DNA of 64,000 nt from Burkholderiales bacterium (GCA_022841375.1 JALHRQ010000003.1:228692-292691); one strand, 5' to 3'; positions 25,707 through 36,233 are shown, counted from the first letter of the stretch. The notes: generated by a model from the letters alone, not told the origin. Translations and numbers: made by a program.

Positions 25707-26972
25707 ATGGCATCGCAGCAATTCAAACAGTGGTCGGTGGTGACGGCGAGTACCACTGCATTCACGGTCTGTTTCATGGTGTGGATGATGTTCGCCGTGA
25801 TCGGCATCCCCATCAAACAGAATCTCGGACTCAATGAAACGCAGTTCGGCGTGCTGGTCGCTTTACCGGTACTCACCGGCTCGCTGATCCGCCTGCCCTT
25901 GGGCATGTGGACCGACCGCTTCGGCGGGCGCATCGTTTTTTTCATCTTGATGCTGTCGACCATCGTGCCGATCTGGATGATTTCCCGCGCCACCGAATTC
26001 TGGCATTTCCTGGTCACCGGCCTGTTCGTCGGCGTTGCCGGCGGCTCGTTCACCGTCGGCATTTCTTACTGCGCGCGCTGGTTTCCGCGGCACCGTCAGG
26101 GTTTTGCGATGGGCATCTTCGGCATGGGCAACACCGGTGCCGCGGTCACCAAGCTGGTGGCGCCGACCATCGTGGTCGCCTATGGCTGGGCGATGGTGCC
26201 GCAGATTTATGCGGTGCTCATGACAGTGACTGCAATCCTGTTCTGGTTTTTCACTTTTACGGACGAGGAGCATGCCACCGGTGCCGCCACGGTGACGGTG
26301 AGGGAGCAACTGCAGGTGCTGAAGGACCCGACGGTCTGGCGCTACAGCCAGTATTACTCGATTGTTTTCGGCGGCTATGTGGCGCTGTCGCTGTGGATGA
26401 CCAAGTACTACATTTCCGAATACGGTTTTGATATCCAACTGGCGGCATTGCTGGCCGCGGGCTTCAGCATTCCGGGTGGCGTGTTGCGCGCCATCGGCGG
26501 CTGGTTCTCGGACAAATACGGCGCGCATTTCATCACCTGGTGGGTGCTGTGGATATCGCTGGTCTGCCTGTTTTTCCTGTCTTATCCGCAGACCGAATTC
26601 ACCATACTCACGGTGTCCGGCCCCAAAACCTTTCATATCGGCCTGGGCCCGACGCTGTTCACCATCATCATGTTCACCATGGGCATCGCCTTCGCCATCG
26701 GCAAGGCCTCGGTGTTCAAGTACATCTCCGACGACTATCCCCACAACATCGGTGTCGTTTCCGGGGTGGTCGGCCTCGCCGGCGGCATGGGCGGCTTTGT
26801 CCTGCCGATCATGTTCGGCGCGCTGGTGGACCTGACCGGCGTGCGTTCCTCCGCCTTCATGCTGATGTTCGGCGTGGTCTGGGTGTCGCTGATGTGGATG
26901 TACTTCACCGAGGTGCGGCCGCTGAACGTGGCAAAACCCAGCCAGCAACCCGAATCATCACGCTTGATCTGA
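25707..26972 (+). CDS. narK: Nitrate/nitrite transporter, NarK1 type
   Basis: A 421-residue major facilitator protein with about 12 membrane helices. It moves nitrate inward, probably with protons, for the cytoplasm-facing NarG. Visible are the MFS loop GMWTDRFGGR and the nitrate-transporter segment GVAGGSFTVGISYCARWFP with its conserved Gly-rich helix. ATG 25707 follows AAGGGAG at an ideal distance. It is the first of three NarK-type genes. Confidence 0.93.
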   Translation: MASQQFKQWSVVTASTTAFTVCFMVWMMFAVIGIPIKQNLGLNETQFGVLVALPVLTGSLIRLPLGMWTDRFGGRIVFFILMLSTIVPIWMISRATEFWHFLVTGLFVGVAGGSFTVGISYCARWFPRHRQGFAMGIFGMGNTGAAVTKLVAPTIVVAYGWAMVPQIYAVLMTVTAILFWFFTFTDEEHATGAATVTVREQLQVLKDPTVWRYSQYYSIVFGGYVALSLWMTKYYISEYGFDIQLAALLAAGFSIPGGVLRAIGGWFSDKYGAHFITWWVLWISLVCLFFLSYPQTEFTILTVSGPKTFHIGLGPTLFTIIMFTMGIAFAIGKASVFKYISDDYPHNIGVVSGVVGLAGGMGGFVLPIMFGALVDLTGVRSSAFMLMFGVVWVSLMWMYFTEVRPLNVAKPSQQPESSRLI

Positions 26973-27010
26973 GACCCGGCATCCACGGCACCCACGAGAC
27001 TGGAATCATC

Positions 27011-28672
27011 ATGAACACCACGAATCAACAACACCCAGCCGGAGCCCATCAGACCAGCCGCGGTTCCCGCGATGTAGCCGAATGGAACGTTGAAGACGAA
27101 GTGTTCTGGAACTCGACCGGCAAACGCATTGCCTACCGCAATCTCGCGATTTCGGTGCCCGCGCTGCTTTGCGGCTTCGCGGTTTGGGGTATGTGGGGCA
27201 TCATCACGGTGCAAATGCTCAACCTGGGTTTTCCATTTACCCAGGCCGAATTGTTTACTCTGACTGCGATCGCCGGCATCTCCGGCGCGACGATGCGCAT
27301 TCCCGCCTCGTTCCTGATCCGTCTCGCGGGCGGACGCAATACCATTTTTCTGACGACCGCGATGCTGCTCGCTCCGGCGATCGGCACTGGCATTGTCCTG
27401 CAGCACAAGGACTGGCCGCTATGGGCGTTCCAGTTGATGGCGCTGTGGTCCGGCGTGGGCGGCGGCAACTTTGCCAGTTCGATGTCCAATATCAGCACTT
27501 TTTTTCCAAAACGGTTGCAGGGCACGGCCCTGGGCCTCAACGCCGGCATCGGTAATTTCGGCGTGACCACCATGCAGGTGGTGATTCCGTTGGTGATGAC
27601 CGTGGGGCTGTTCGGTGCCTTTGGTGGCGAATCGATGACGCTAATCAAGGACAGTGGCTGGATCATGGGGAAAATCACCGCCGGCACGCAAACCTGGATC
27701 CAGAACGCGGGGTTTGCCTGGGTATTGTCGCTGGTGCCCTTGTCCATTCTGTGCTGGTTCGGCATGAACAACCTGAAGACGGTCTCGCCGAATACCGGCA
27801 ACCCGCTGATCGCCTTCGCCAAGATTACCTATCTCTATACCCTGTCGTTCGTCCCAGCGATTCTTGGTCTTTACCTCTACCTGCCGAAGCCGACCGGCCT
27901 CGGCCTGATCAGTATGTGGGTGGCGATCCCGCTGGACGTGATCAGCGCGCTGCTGGTGATGCGCCTTGCCGCCTTCGGCGAGATGAAGGAGGGGATACGC
28001 AAGCAGTTCGCCATCTTCCGCGACAAGCACACCTGGTCGATGACACTGCTCTACATCGTCACCTTCGGCTCGTTCATCGGTTTTTCGATGGCGCTGCCAC
28101 TGGCGATAACGGTGATTTTCGGTATCAGTCACGTTCCTGACGCGGCTGGTGTGCTCACGCACACCACCAAGAACCCGAACGCGCCCTCTGCCTTTACCTA
28201 TGCGTGGATCGGCCCGTTTATCGGTGCCGCGATCCGGCCGATCGGCGGCTGGATCTCCGACAAGCTGGGCGGATCGATCGTCACCCAGGTGATTTCGGTG
28301 GTCATGGTGATCACGTCGATTGCAGTCGGCTACGTAATGATGCTCGCGTACCAGTCGGCCACGCCGGAACAGTATTTCTTTACCTTCCTCGCGCTGTTCC
28401 TGGTGCTGTTTGCAGCCTCGGGCATCGGCAACGGCTCGACTTTCCGCACCATCGGCGTGATTTTCGACCGCCAGCAGGCCGGCCCGGTACTGGGCTGGAC
28501 CTCGGCGATTGCCGCTTACGGCGCCTTTGTCGCACCGATCGTGATCGGCGAGCAGATCAAGGCCGGCACACCCCAGGTTGCGATGTACGGCTTCGCCGTT
28601 TTCTACGCACTGTGCCTGGTGCTGAACTGGTGGTTTTACCTGCGTAAAAATGCGTACGTCAAAAACCCCTGA
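27011..28672 (+). CDS. narK: Nitrate/nitrite antiporter, NarK2 type
   Basis: A 553-residue MFS transporter with a hydrophilic 45-residue N-terminal extension and the nitrate signature GVGGGNFASSMSNISTFFP. This longer type is usually the nitrate/nitrite exchanger that supplies nitrate and exports nitrite. The open frame reaches back to 26540 inside the first narK, but ATG 27011 begins the only segment with family features. The gap to the preceding gene is 38 bases. Confidence 0.93.
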   Translation: MNTTNQQHPAGAHQTSRGSRDVAEWNVEDEVFWNSTGKRIAYRNLAISVPALLCGFAVWGMWGIITVQMLNLGFPFTQAELFTLTAIAGISGATMRIPASFLIRLAGGRNTIFLTTAMLLAPAIGTGIVLQHKDWPLWAFQLMALWSGVGGGNFASSMSNISTFFPKRLQGTALGLNAGIGNFGVTTMQVVIPLVMTVGLFGAFGGESMTLIKDSGWIMGKITAGTQTWIQNAGFAWVLSLVPLSILCWFGMNNLKTVSPNTGNPLIAFAKITYLYTLSFVPAILGLYLYLPKPTGLGLISMWVAIPLDVISALLVMRLAAFGEMKEGIRKQFAIFRDKHTWSMTLLYIVTFGSFIGFSMALPLAITVIFGISHVPDAAGVLTHTTKNPNAPSAFTYAWIGPFIGAAIRPIGGWISDKLGGSIVTQVISVVMVITSIAVGYVMMLAYQSATPEQYFFTFLALFLVLFAASGIGNGSTFRTIGVIFDRQQAGPVLGWTSAIAAYGAFVAPIVIGEQIKAGTPQVAMYGFAVFYALCLVLNWWFYLRKNAYVKNP

Positions 28673-28710
28673 TCAACGGATGAAATAGAAAAGCGGATGC
28701 GTAATGCGTC

Positions 28711-30096
28711 ATGAATACAGCCCCCCTGACTCACTGGGAGCCCGAGAATCCCGACTTCTGGGCCCGGCAAGGGGCGCGTGTAGCCCGCCGCAACCTGATG
28801 ATTTCGGTGCTGGCGCTGATGCTGTCCTTCGCGGTGTGGATGGTGTGGAGCGTGGTGGTGGTCAATCTGCCGCATGTAGGGTTCCGCTTTTCAACCAATC
28901 AACTGTTCTGGCTGGCGGCGCTTCCCGCCCTGTGCGGGGCGACGCTGCGCATTTTCTACGCCTTCATGGTGCCGATGCTCGGCGGACGGGTTTGGACCAC
29001 CTTGTCCACCGCGTCGCTGCTGCTGCCGGCTCTGGGAATGGGATTTGCGGTACAGGATCCCGACACCACTTATCCCACGCTGCTGCTGCTGGCGCTGCTC
29101 TGCGGACTGGGGGGCGGCAATTTCGCCTCCAGCATGGCCAACATCAGTTTTTTCTTTCCCGCCTCGCAGAAGGGGGCCGCACTGGGATTGAATGGCGGTT
29201 TGGGCAATCTCGGGGTGTCGGTGGCGCAGTTGGTGGTGCCGCTGGTAATCGTCGGCGGCCTGTTTGGCGCCATCACCGGCGCACCGCAAGTGTGGAGCGG
29301 GGCGGGTGCAACAAGGGAAATCTGGTTGCAGAACGCCGGATTCGTCTGGGTACCGGCCATAGCACTGACTACGCTGGCAGCCTGGTTCGGAATGAACGAC
29401 ATCCCCGGCGCTCGGGCGTCATTCGCCGAACAGGCGGTAATTTTCGTGCGCAAGCACAACTGGCTGATGTCCTGGCTGTATCTCGGCACCTTCGGGTCTT
29501 TTATCGGTCATTCGGCCGCATTTCCACTGTTGCTGCAAACGGCGTTTCCGGCGGTCGAGGCTATGCAATACGTATTCATCGGACCGCTGGTGGGTGCGCT
29601 GATGCGCCCGCTGGGTGGCTGGCTGGCCGACCGCATGGGCGGGGCGCGGGTCACCTTCTGGAATTTTCTGCTCATGGCCCTGGCGGTGGCGGCAGTGCTG
29701 TACAGCCTGCCGTCGGCCGATTCCAGCGGGAGCCTGCCCGGTTTTCTGGGGTCATTTCTGTTGCTGTTCTTCACCACGGGGATCGGCAACGGCTCCACGT
29801 TTCGCATGATCCCGGTCATTTTTCTGACCGAGCGCAGGCGTGCCGCCGAGGGCAAGGGGGCGCAAGTGAACGAGCAGGCCGTCAGGGATGCAAACAAGGA
29901 AGCTGCGGCAGCACTCGGCTTCACTTCGGCGATTGGCGCCTATGGCGGATTTTTCATTCCCAAAAGTTACGGCACATCGATAGCAGCCACCGGCGGGCCG
30001 GAAGCCGCGCTCTATGTGTTCATGATTTTTTACTGCAGCTGCATCCTGATGACCTGGTGGTACTACTCGCGCAAAAACGCCGAGATGCCGTGCTGA
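28711..30096 (+). CDS. narK: Third NarK-family nitrate/nitrite transporter
   Basis: A 461-residue MFS protein with the signature GLGGGNFASSMANISFFFP near residue 135. It is closer to the second NarK than to the first (shared NFASSM.NIS.FFP and GIGNGSTFR segments). The N-terminus (NPDFWARQGARVARRNL) also parallels DEVFWNSTGKRIAYRNL of the second. It looks like a duplicate of NarK2 that lost the N-terminal extension. It may have a separate preference, for example nitrite export. ATG 28711; narG follows after 100 bases. Confidence 0.92.
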   Translation: MNTAPLTHWEPENPDFWARQGARVARRNLMISVLALMLSFAVWMVWSVVVVNLPHVGFRFSTNQLFWLAALPALCGATLRIFYAFMVPMLGGRVWTTLSTASLLLPALGMGFAVQDPDTTYPTLLLLALLCGLGGGNFASSMANISFFFPASQKGAALGLNGGLGNLGVSVAQLVVPLVIVGGLFGAITGAPQVWSGAGATREIWLQNAGFVWVPAIALTTLAAWFGMNDIPGARASFAEQAVIFVRKHNWLMSWLYLGTFGSFIGHSAAFPLLLQTAFPAVEAMQYVFIGPLVGALMRPLGGWLADRMGGARVTFWNFLLMALAVAAVLYSLPSADSSGSLPGFLGSFLLLFFTTGIGNGSTFRMIPVIFLTERRRAAEGKGAQVNEQAVRDANKEAAAALGFTSAIGAYGGFFIPKSYGTSIAATGGPEAALYVFMIFYCSCILMTWWYYSRKNAEMPC

Positions 30097-30196
30097 GGGA
30101 GATGCAGAAGGAGGCAGCACGAGTGCAGGGTAATCACGATTCAGTTTCAAGTGGTACCGGTTTCAAATTTGACCATTCACGAATCACGAGGCGCAC

Positions 30197-33100
30197 ATGA
30201 GCCATTTTCTGGATCGACTGACTTATTTTTCACAACCGCGGGAATCGTTTGCCGGTGGTCACGGTGTCACCAACGGCGAAGACCGGACCTGGGAAGACGC
30301 TTACCGCGACCGCTGGGCGCACGACAAGATCGTGCGTTCCACCCACGGTGTGAACTGCACCGGGTCGTGCTCATGGAAAATCTACGTCAAAGGGGGCATC
30401 GTCACCTGGGAAACCCAGCAGACCGATTACCCGCGCACCCGCTGGGACATGCCTAACCATGAGCCGCGCGGCTGTTCGCGCGGCGCCAGTTACAGCTGGT
30501 ACCTGTACAGCGCCAACCGGGTTAAATATCCGCTGGTGCGCGGCCGGCTCTTGAAAAGCTGGCGTGCGGCGCGGCTGGACAAGTCACCGGTCGAGGCCTG
30601 GGCGTCGATCGTCGAATCCGATGACAAACGCCGCGATTACCAGAGCGTGCGCGGCCTCGGCGGTTTCGTGCGTTCGACCTGGGATGAAATCAACGAGATC
30701 GTCGCAGCGGCCAATGTCTACACCATTAAAAAGCACGGCCCGGACCGGGTGATCGGTTTTTCGCCGATTCCGGCGATGTCGATGGTCAGCTATGCCGCGG
30801 GCAGCCGCTACCTCAGCCTGATCGGCGGCGTGTGCATGAGCTTCTACGACTGGTATTGCGACCTGCCGCCGTCCAGCCCGCAGACCTGGGGTGAGCAGAC
30901 CGACGTGCCGGAATCGGCGGACTGGTACAACTCCACCTACATCATCGCCTGGGGCTCCAATGTGCCGCAGACGCGCACGCCCGACGCACATTTCTTTACC
31001 GAGGTTCGCTACAAGGGCACCAAGACCGTTGCGGTCACGCCGGATTATTCCGAAGTGGCCAAACTCGCCGACATCTGGATGCATCCCAAGCAGGGCACCG
31101 ATGCCGCGGTGGCGATGGCCATGGGGCATGTGATCCTCAAGGAGTTCTACTTCGACAAGCGCAGTGAGTATTTCGACAACTACGCCCGTCGCTATACCGA
31201 TCTGCCGATGCTGGTGATGCTCAAGGAGCACACCCTGCCGGGCGGTGACAAGGTGCTGGTGCCCGATCGCTACGTGCGGGCCTCGGATTTTGCCGACAAA
31301 CTGGGCCAGGACAACAATCCCGACTGGAAGACCGTTGCCCTCGACCAGAGCGGCAAGGTGGTACTGCCCAATGGTGCCATCGGTTTCCGCTGGGGGGCTG
31401 ATGGCCGGGCCGATGAGGGCCAGTGGAATCTTCAAGCGAAGGAAGCGCATCACGGCAGTGACGTCAAACTCAAGCTGTCGCTGCTCGAGGGCGACCGCCC
31501 GGGTGCGGATACCGCTAAAGTCGGCTTCCCGTATTTTGGCGGTATTGTCAGCGAGCATTTCCCCAACAGCGTGCAAAAAGGCGAAAACGGCGATGTGCTG
31601 GTGCGCACGGTGCCGGTGCAGCGTGTCGCGATCGGAGAAGCCGGCGAACAGCGCGAGGTGCTGGTCGCCACCGTGTTCGACCTGCAGGCCGCCAACTACG
31701 GTGTAGCGCGCGGCTTGCCGGGTGAACTGGCCGCGACGAGCTACGACGACGACACGCCGTACACGCCGGCATGGCAGGAACGCATCACCGGTACGCCGCG
31801 CGAGCAGTTGATCAGCGTCGCCCGCCAGTTTGCCGACAACGCTGACAAGACCCACGGCAAGTCGATGGTGATTATCGGCGCGGCAATGAACCACTGGTAT
31901 CACAGCGACATGAATTACCGCGGCATCATCAATATGCTGATGATGTGCGGTTGCGTCGGTCAGAGCGGCGGCGGCTGGGCGCATTATGTGGGCCAGGAAA
32001 AGCTGCGCCCGCAGACCGGATGGACTGCGCTGGCCTTCGCGCTCGACTGGATACGCCCGCCGCGCCAGCAGAACAGCACCAGTTTCTTTTATGCACACAC
32101 CGACCAGTGGCGTTACGAAAAACTGGGTGTCGATGAGGTGCTTTCGCCGCTGGCCGACAAAAAACTGTTCGGCGGCAGCATGATCGACTACAACGTGCGC
32201 GCGGAACGCATGGGCTGGCTGCCTTCAGCCCCGCAATTGCAGACCAATCCGCTGCAGGTGGTGCGTGATGCGCAGGCCGCCGGCGTGGATCCGAAGGACT
32301 ACGCGGTCAAGGCGCTGAAGGACGGCTCGCTGAAAATGAGTTGCGAGGATCCGGATCATCCGGCCAACTGGCCGCGCAACCTGTTTGTCTGGCGCTCGAA
32401 CCTGCTGGGCTCCAGCGGCAAGGGTCATGAGTATTTCCTCAAACATCTGCTCGGCACCAGCCACGGCGTACAGGGCAAGGATCTCGGCCCCGGTGACGCC
32501 AAGCCGGAGGAGGTGGTGTGGCATGACCAGGCACCGGAAGGCAAGCTCGACCTGCTGGTGACGCTCGATTTCCGCATGAGCACCACCTGCCTATATTCCG
32601 ACATTGTGCTGCCCACCGCCACCTGGTACGAGAAAAACGATCTCAACACCAGCGACATGCACCCGTTCATCCACCCGCTGTCCACTGCGGTGGATCCGGC
32701 GTGGCAGTCGCGCAGCGACTGGGACATCTACAAGGGCTTTGCGCAGAAATTCAGCGAAGTCTGTGTCGGTCACCTCGGCGTGGAGAAAGAACTGGTGCTG
32801 ACGCCACTGATGCACGACACCCCGGCTGAACTGGCCCAGGCCCTTGACGTCAAGGAATGGAAAAAAGGTGAAGTGGACCTGATCCCGGGCAAGACCGCGC
32901 CGCAAATCGCGGTGGTCGAACGGGATTACCCGAACGTCTACAAACGCTTTACCGCGCTCGGCCCGCTGATGAACAAGGTCGGCAATGGCGGCAAGGGCAT
33001 TGCATGGAATACCCAGGACGAAGTGCGGCAGATCGGTGAACTGAACGGCCTCAATATTGCGGAGGGCGTCACCAAAGGCATGCCGAAAATCGAAACCGAC

Positions 33101-34015
33101 ATCGACGCCTGCGAGGTGGTGCTGATGCTGGCACCGGAAACCAACGGTCATGTCGCGGTAAAGGCGTGGCAGGCGCTGGGCAAACAGACCGGCATTGACC
33201 ACACCCACCTGGCGATCCACCGCGAAGACGAAAAAATCCGTTTCCGCGACATCCAGGCACAGCCGAGGAAGATCATTTCGTCGCCAACCTGGAGCGGCAT
33301 CGAGAGCGAAACGGTTTCCTACAACGCCGGCTATACCAACGTGCACGAGCTGATTCCGTGGCGCACGCTGACCGGCCGTCAGCAGTTTTACCAGGACCAC
33401 CCGTGGATGCGCGCCTTCGGCGAAGGCTGCGTCAGTTACCGCCCGCCGGTGGACCTGAAGACCACTGCCGGCATCCATGGCATCAAGAGCAACGGCAACC
33501 CCGAGATTCTGCTCAACTTCATCACCCCGCACCAGAAGTGGGGCATCCACTCCACCTACACCGACAATCTGCTGATGCTCACCCTGAGCCGCGGCGGACC
33601 CTGTGTCTGGCTGAGCGAGGACGACGCCCAACGCGCCGGCATTGTCGATAACGACTGGATCGAGCTGTTCAACATCAACGGTGCCATCGCAGCGCGTGCG
33701 GTGGTCAGCCAGCGCGTCAATCCCGGCATGGTGATGATGTACCACGCGCAGGAAAAAATCGTGAACACCCCGGGTTCGGAAATTACCGGCGCACGCGGCG
33801 GCATTCACAACTCGGTGACACGCATTGTGTTGAAGCCCACGCACATGATCGGCGGCTATGCCCAGTTGAGCTACGGCTTCAACTACTACGGCACCATCGG
33901 TACCAACCGCGACGAGTTCGTGGTGGTGCGCAAGATGGACAAAATCGACTGGTTGGATACCCCGGTCGCGGATGAATTGATCAGGCCTGTTCAAGCTCAC
34001 GGAGAAGTTTCATGA
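30197..34015 (+). CDS. narG: Respiratory nitrate reductase alpha subunit
   Basis: The 1272-residue catalytic subunit of membrane-bound nitrate reductase. It carries the Mo-bisMGD cofactor and the FS0 cluster in the cytoplasm. The N-terminal HGVNCTGSC (His plus Cys ligands) with a later Cys in EPRGCSRG forms FS0. The Mo-ligand Asp is expected in YDWYCDLPPSSPQTWGEQTD near residue 222. There is no cleavable Tat signal, as usual for NarG. It is translationally coupled to narH (four-base overlap). Confidence 0.98.
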   Translation: MSHFLDRLTYFSQPRESFAGGHGVTNGEDRTWEDAYRDRWAHDKIVRSTHGVNCTGSCSWKIYVKGGIVTWETQQTDYPRTRWDMPNHEPRGCSRGASYSWYLYSANRVKYPLVRGRLLKSWRAARLDKSPVEAWASIVESDDKRRDYQSVRGLGGFVRSTWDEINEIVAAANVYTIKKHGPDRVIGFSPIPAMSMVSYAAGSRYLSLIGGVCMSFYDWYCDLPPSSPQTWGEQTDVPESADWYNSTYIIAWGSNVPQTRTPDAHFFTEVRYKGTKTVAVTPDYSEVAKLADIWMHPKQGTDAAVAMAMGHVILKEFYFDKRSEYFDNYARRYTDLPMLVMLKEHTLPGGDKVLVPDRYVRASDFADKLGQDNNPDWKTVALDQSGKVVLPNGAIGFRWGADGRADEGQWNLQAKEAHHGSDVKLKLSLLEGDRPGADTAKVGFPYFGGIVSEHFPNSVQKGENGDVLVRTVPVQRVAIGEAGEQREVLVATVFDLQAANYGVARGLPGELAATSYDDDTPYTPAWQERITGTPREQLISVARQFADNADKTHGKSMVIIGAAMNHWYHSDMNYRGIINMLMMCGCVGQSGGGWAHYVGQEKLRPQTGWTALAFALDWIRPPRQQNSTSFFYAHTDQWRYEKLGVDEVLSPLADKKLFGGSMIDYNVRAERMGWLPSAPQLQTNPLQVVRDAQAAGVDPKDYAVKALKDGSLKMSCEDPDHPANWPRNLFVWRSNLLGSSGKGHEYFLKHLLGTSHGVQGKDLGPGDAKPEEVVWHDQAPEGKLDLLVTLDFRMSTTCLYSDIVLPTATWYEKNDLNTSDMHPFIHPLSTAVDPAWQSRSDWDIYKGFAQKFSEVCVGHLGVEKELVLTPLMHDTPAELAQALDVKEWKKGEVDLIPGKTAPQIAVVERDYPNVYKRFTALGPLMNKVGNGGKGIAWNTQDEVRQIGELNGLNIAEGVTKGMPKIETDIDACEVVLMLAPETNGHVAVKAWQALGKQTGIDHTHLAIHREDEKIRFRDIQAQPRKIISSPTWSGIESETVSYNAGYTNVHELIPWRTLTGRQQFYQDHPWMRAFGEGCVSYRPPVDLKTTAGIHGIKSNGNPEILLNFITPHQKWGIHSTYTDNLLMLTLSRGGPCVWLSEDDAQRAGIVDNDWIELFNINGAIAARAVVSQRVNPGMVMMYHAQEKIVNTPGSEITGARGGIHNSVTRIVLKPTHMIGGYAQLSYGFNYYGTIGTNRDEFVVVRKMDKIDWLDTPVADELIRPVQAHGEVS

Positions 34016-35535
34016 AGATACGCGCGCAAATCGGCATGGTGCTGAATCTGGACAAGTGCATCGGCTGTCACACCTGTTCCGTCACCTGCAAGAACGTCTG
34101 GACCAGCCGCCCCGGTATGGAATACGCCTGGTTCAACAATGTCGAAACCAAGCCCGGCATCGGTTACCCCAAGGAATGGGAAAACCAGGACAAGTGGAAT
34201 GGCGGCTGGGTTCGCAAGAGCAATGGCGACATCGAGCCAAGGCAGGGCGCGAAATGGAAGTTGCTGATGCGAATCTTCGCCAATCCCAACCTCCCCGAGA
34301 TCGACGACTACTACGAGCCGTTCACCTTCGACTACGGTCACCTGCAGAGTGCACCGGAGATGCGCGCCACGCCGACCGCGCGGCCGCGCAGCCTGATCAC
34401 CGGCAAGCAGATGGACAAGATCGTGTGGGGACCGAACTGGGAGGAAATTCTCGGCGGCGAGTTCAGCAAGCGCAGCGCCGACCGAAATTTCGACGACATC
34501 CAGAAGGACATCTACGGCCAGTTCGAGAACACCTTCATGATGTATTTGCCGCGGTTGTGCGAACACTGCCTTAATCCGACGTGCGTGGCGAGCTGCCCGT
34601 CGGGCTCGATCTACAAGCGCGAGGAAGACGGTATCGTGCTGATCGACCAGGACAAGTGCCGCGGCTGGCGCATGTGTGTCAGCGGCTGTCCGTACAAAAA
34701 GATTTATTACAACTGGAAAAGCGGCAAGGCGGAGAAGTGCATTTTCTGCTACCCGCGCATTGAAGCCGGACAGCCCACCGTGTGTTCGGAGACCTGTGTC
34801 GGCCGCATCCGCTATCTGGGTGTATTGCTTTACGACGCCGATCGCATTCAGGAGGCCGCCAGCGTCGAGCATGACCGTGACCTCTATCACGCCCAACTGG
34901 ACATCTTCCTCGATCCCAACGATCCGCAGGTGATTGCCCAGGCGGCCAGGGACGGCATCCCGGACAAATGGATGGAAGCGGCACGTAAAAGTCCGGTGTA
35001 CAAAATGGCCGTCGAGTGGAAAGTGGCGCTGCCGCTGCATCCGGAATATCGCACGTTGCCGATGGTCTGGTACGTTCCGCCGTTGTCACCGATCAGCGCT
35101 GCCGCCAACGCCGGCCATGTCGGGAGCAACGGCCAGATCCCCGACGTCAATCAGTTGCGGATCCCCGTCAAATACCTGGCCAACCTGCTCACCGCGGGCG
35201 ACACGGTGCCTGTGGTGCGCGCGCTCGAACGCATGCTGGCGATGCGTGCCTATCAGCGTGAGAAACACGTCGATCAGCGTATCAACACCGCGGTGCTGCA
35301 GCAGGTCGGCATCACCCAGGAAATGGTGGAGGAGATGTATCACATCATGGCGATTGCCAACTACGAGGATCGTTTTGTGATCCCCAGCACCCATCGTGAG
35401 TACGCCGAAAACACCTTCAACCTGCGTGGCGGCTGCGGATTTTCTTTCGGCAACGGCTGCTCGGAGGGTACTGGCACCACCAGTCTGTTCGGCAGCGACA
35501 AAAAACGAACCATACCCATCAAGCTGGAGGTGTGA
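34012..35535 (+). CDS. narH: Respiratory nitrate reductase beta subunit
   Basis: The 507-residue iron-sulfur subunit that relays electrons from NarI to NarG. Four Cys groups are seen: CIGCHTCSVTC, CEHCLNPTCVASCP, CRGWRMCVSGCPYKK (Trp in place of one Cys, the 3Fe-4S site) and CIFCYPRIEAGQPTVCSETC. This is the standard pattern of three 4Fe-4S and one 3Fe-4S clusters. The length matches the family. Confidence 0.98.
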   Translation: MKIRAQIGMVLNLDKCIGCHTCSVTCKNVWTSRPGMEYAWFNNVETKPGIGYPKEWENQDKWNGGWVRKSNGDIEPRQGAKWKLLMRIFANPNLPEIDDYYEPFTFDYGHLQSAPEMRATPTARPRSLITGKQMDKIVWGPNWEEILGGEFSKRSADRNFDDIQKDIYGQFENTFMMYLPRLCEHCLNPTCVASCPSGSIYKREEDGIVLIDQDKCRGWRMCVSGCPYKKIYYNWKSGKAEKCIFCYPRIEAGQPTVCSETCVGRIRYLGVLLYDADRIQEAASVEHDRDLYHAQLDIFLDPNDPQVIAQAARDGIPDKWMEAARKSPVYKMAVEWKVALPLHPEYRTLPMVWYVPPLSPISAAANAGHVGSNGQIPDVNQLRIPVKYLANLLTAGDTVPVVRALERMLAMRAYQREKHVDQRINTAVLQQVGITQEMVEEMYHIMAIANYEDRFVIPSTHREYAENTFNLRGGCGFSFGNGCSEGTGTTSLFGSDKKRTIPIKLEV

Positions 35536-35537
35536 TC

Positions 35538-36233
35538 ATGCTCGGATTATCCAAACCCAAACCGGCCTCGGGCACCCTGCGCGTCCTGGCAGCGCTGCTT
35601 GCGTATCCGGACCACGAGATGCGCGGTTTTCTCGGCGAGATGCGCGCCATTCTGCGCAGCGAACAGGTACTTTCCGCGGAACGCCTGCTGGAAATCGACG
35701 CCTTGATCGACGCGCTGATCGCCGCCGATCCTCTGGAGGCCGAAGCCGGCTACGTGGAATTGTTCGATCGCGGCCGCGCCACTTCGCTGCACCTGTTTGA
35801 ACATGTGCATGGCGATTCGCGCGATCGCGGTCCGGCGATGATTGATCTGGCGCAGACCTACGAAAAAGCCGGGCTGTATCTGGCACCGGGCGAACTACCG
35901 GACTACCTGCCTGCCGTGCTCGAGTTTGTTTCTACCCAGCCAGCCCCTGAAGCGCGCGCGTTTCTTTCCGAAATGTCCAATATATTCAACAGCATATTCA
36001 ATGCATTGCAGGGGCGCAGCAGCCCCTATGCGAGCGTGCTCGGCGCCTTGCTGGAACTGGCTGGCGAAAAAGCGCAACCGGTCAAACCCGCGATTGAGCC
36101 GCCTCTGGATGAAAGCTGGATCGAACCGGTGGTGTTTGATGGTTGTTCGACCAAAGGGCAGGCGCGGCCCGGCCAACCGCAACCCATTCATATTGTCCGC
36201 AGCATCAATGTCAGACAAGGAGTCTCCTCATGA
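35538..36233 (+). CDS. narJ: Nitrate reductase molybdenum cofactor assembly chaperone NarJ
   Basis: A 231-residue TorD/NarJ-type chaperone that binds the NarG N-terminus and allows cofactor insertion. Conserved parts include LRVLAALLAYPDHEMRG and the HLFEHVHGDSRDRGPAMIDL segment. ATG 35538 is seven bases from GGAGG. A GTG at 35532 overlapping the narH stop is too close to that ribosome site. The stop overlaps the narI start as ATGA. Confidence 0.96.
   Translation: MLGLSKPKPASGTLRVLAALLAYPDHEMRGFLGEMRAILRSEQVLSAERLLEIDALIDALIAADPLEAEAGYVELFDRGRATSLHLFEHVHGDSRDRGPAMIDLAQTYEKAGLYLAPGELPDYLPAVLEFVSTQPAPEARAFLSEMSNIFNSIFNALQGRSSPYASVLGALLELAGEKAQPVKPAIEPPLDESWIEPVVFDGCSTKGQARPGQPQPIHIVRSINVRQGVSS

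Noticed and set aside
26540-27010. Upstream extension of the second narK
   Set aside because: It lies inside the first narK gene in a different frame and has no transporter features.
28704-30200. A 498-codon frame overlapping the third narK in another frame
   Set aside because: The narK frame has clear MFS and nitrate-transporter motifs; the other frame has none.
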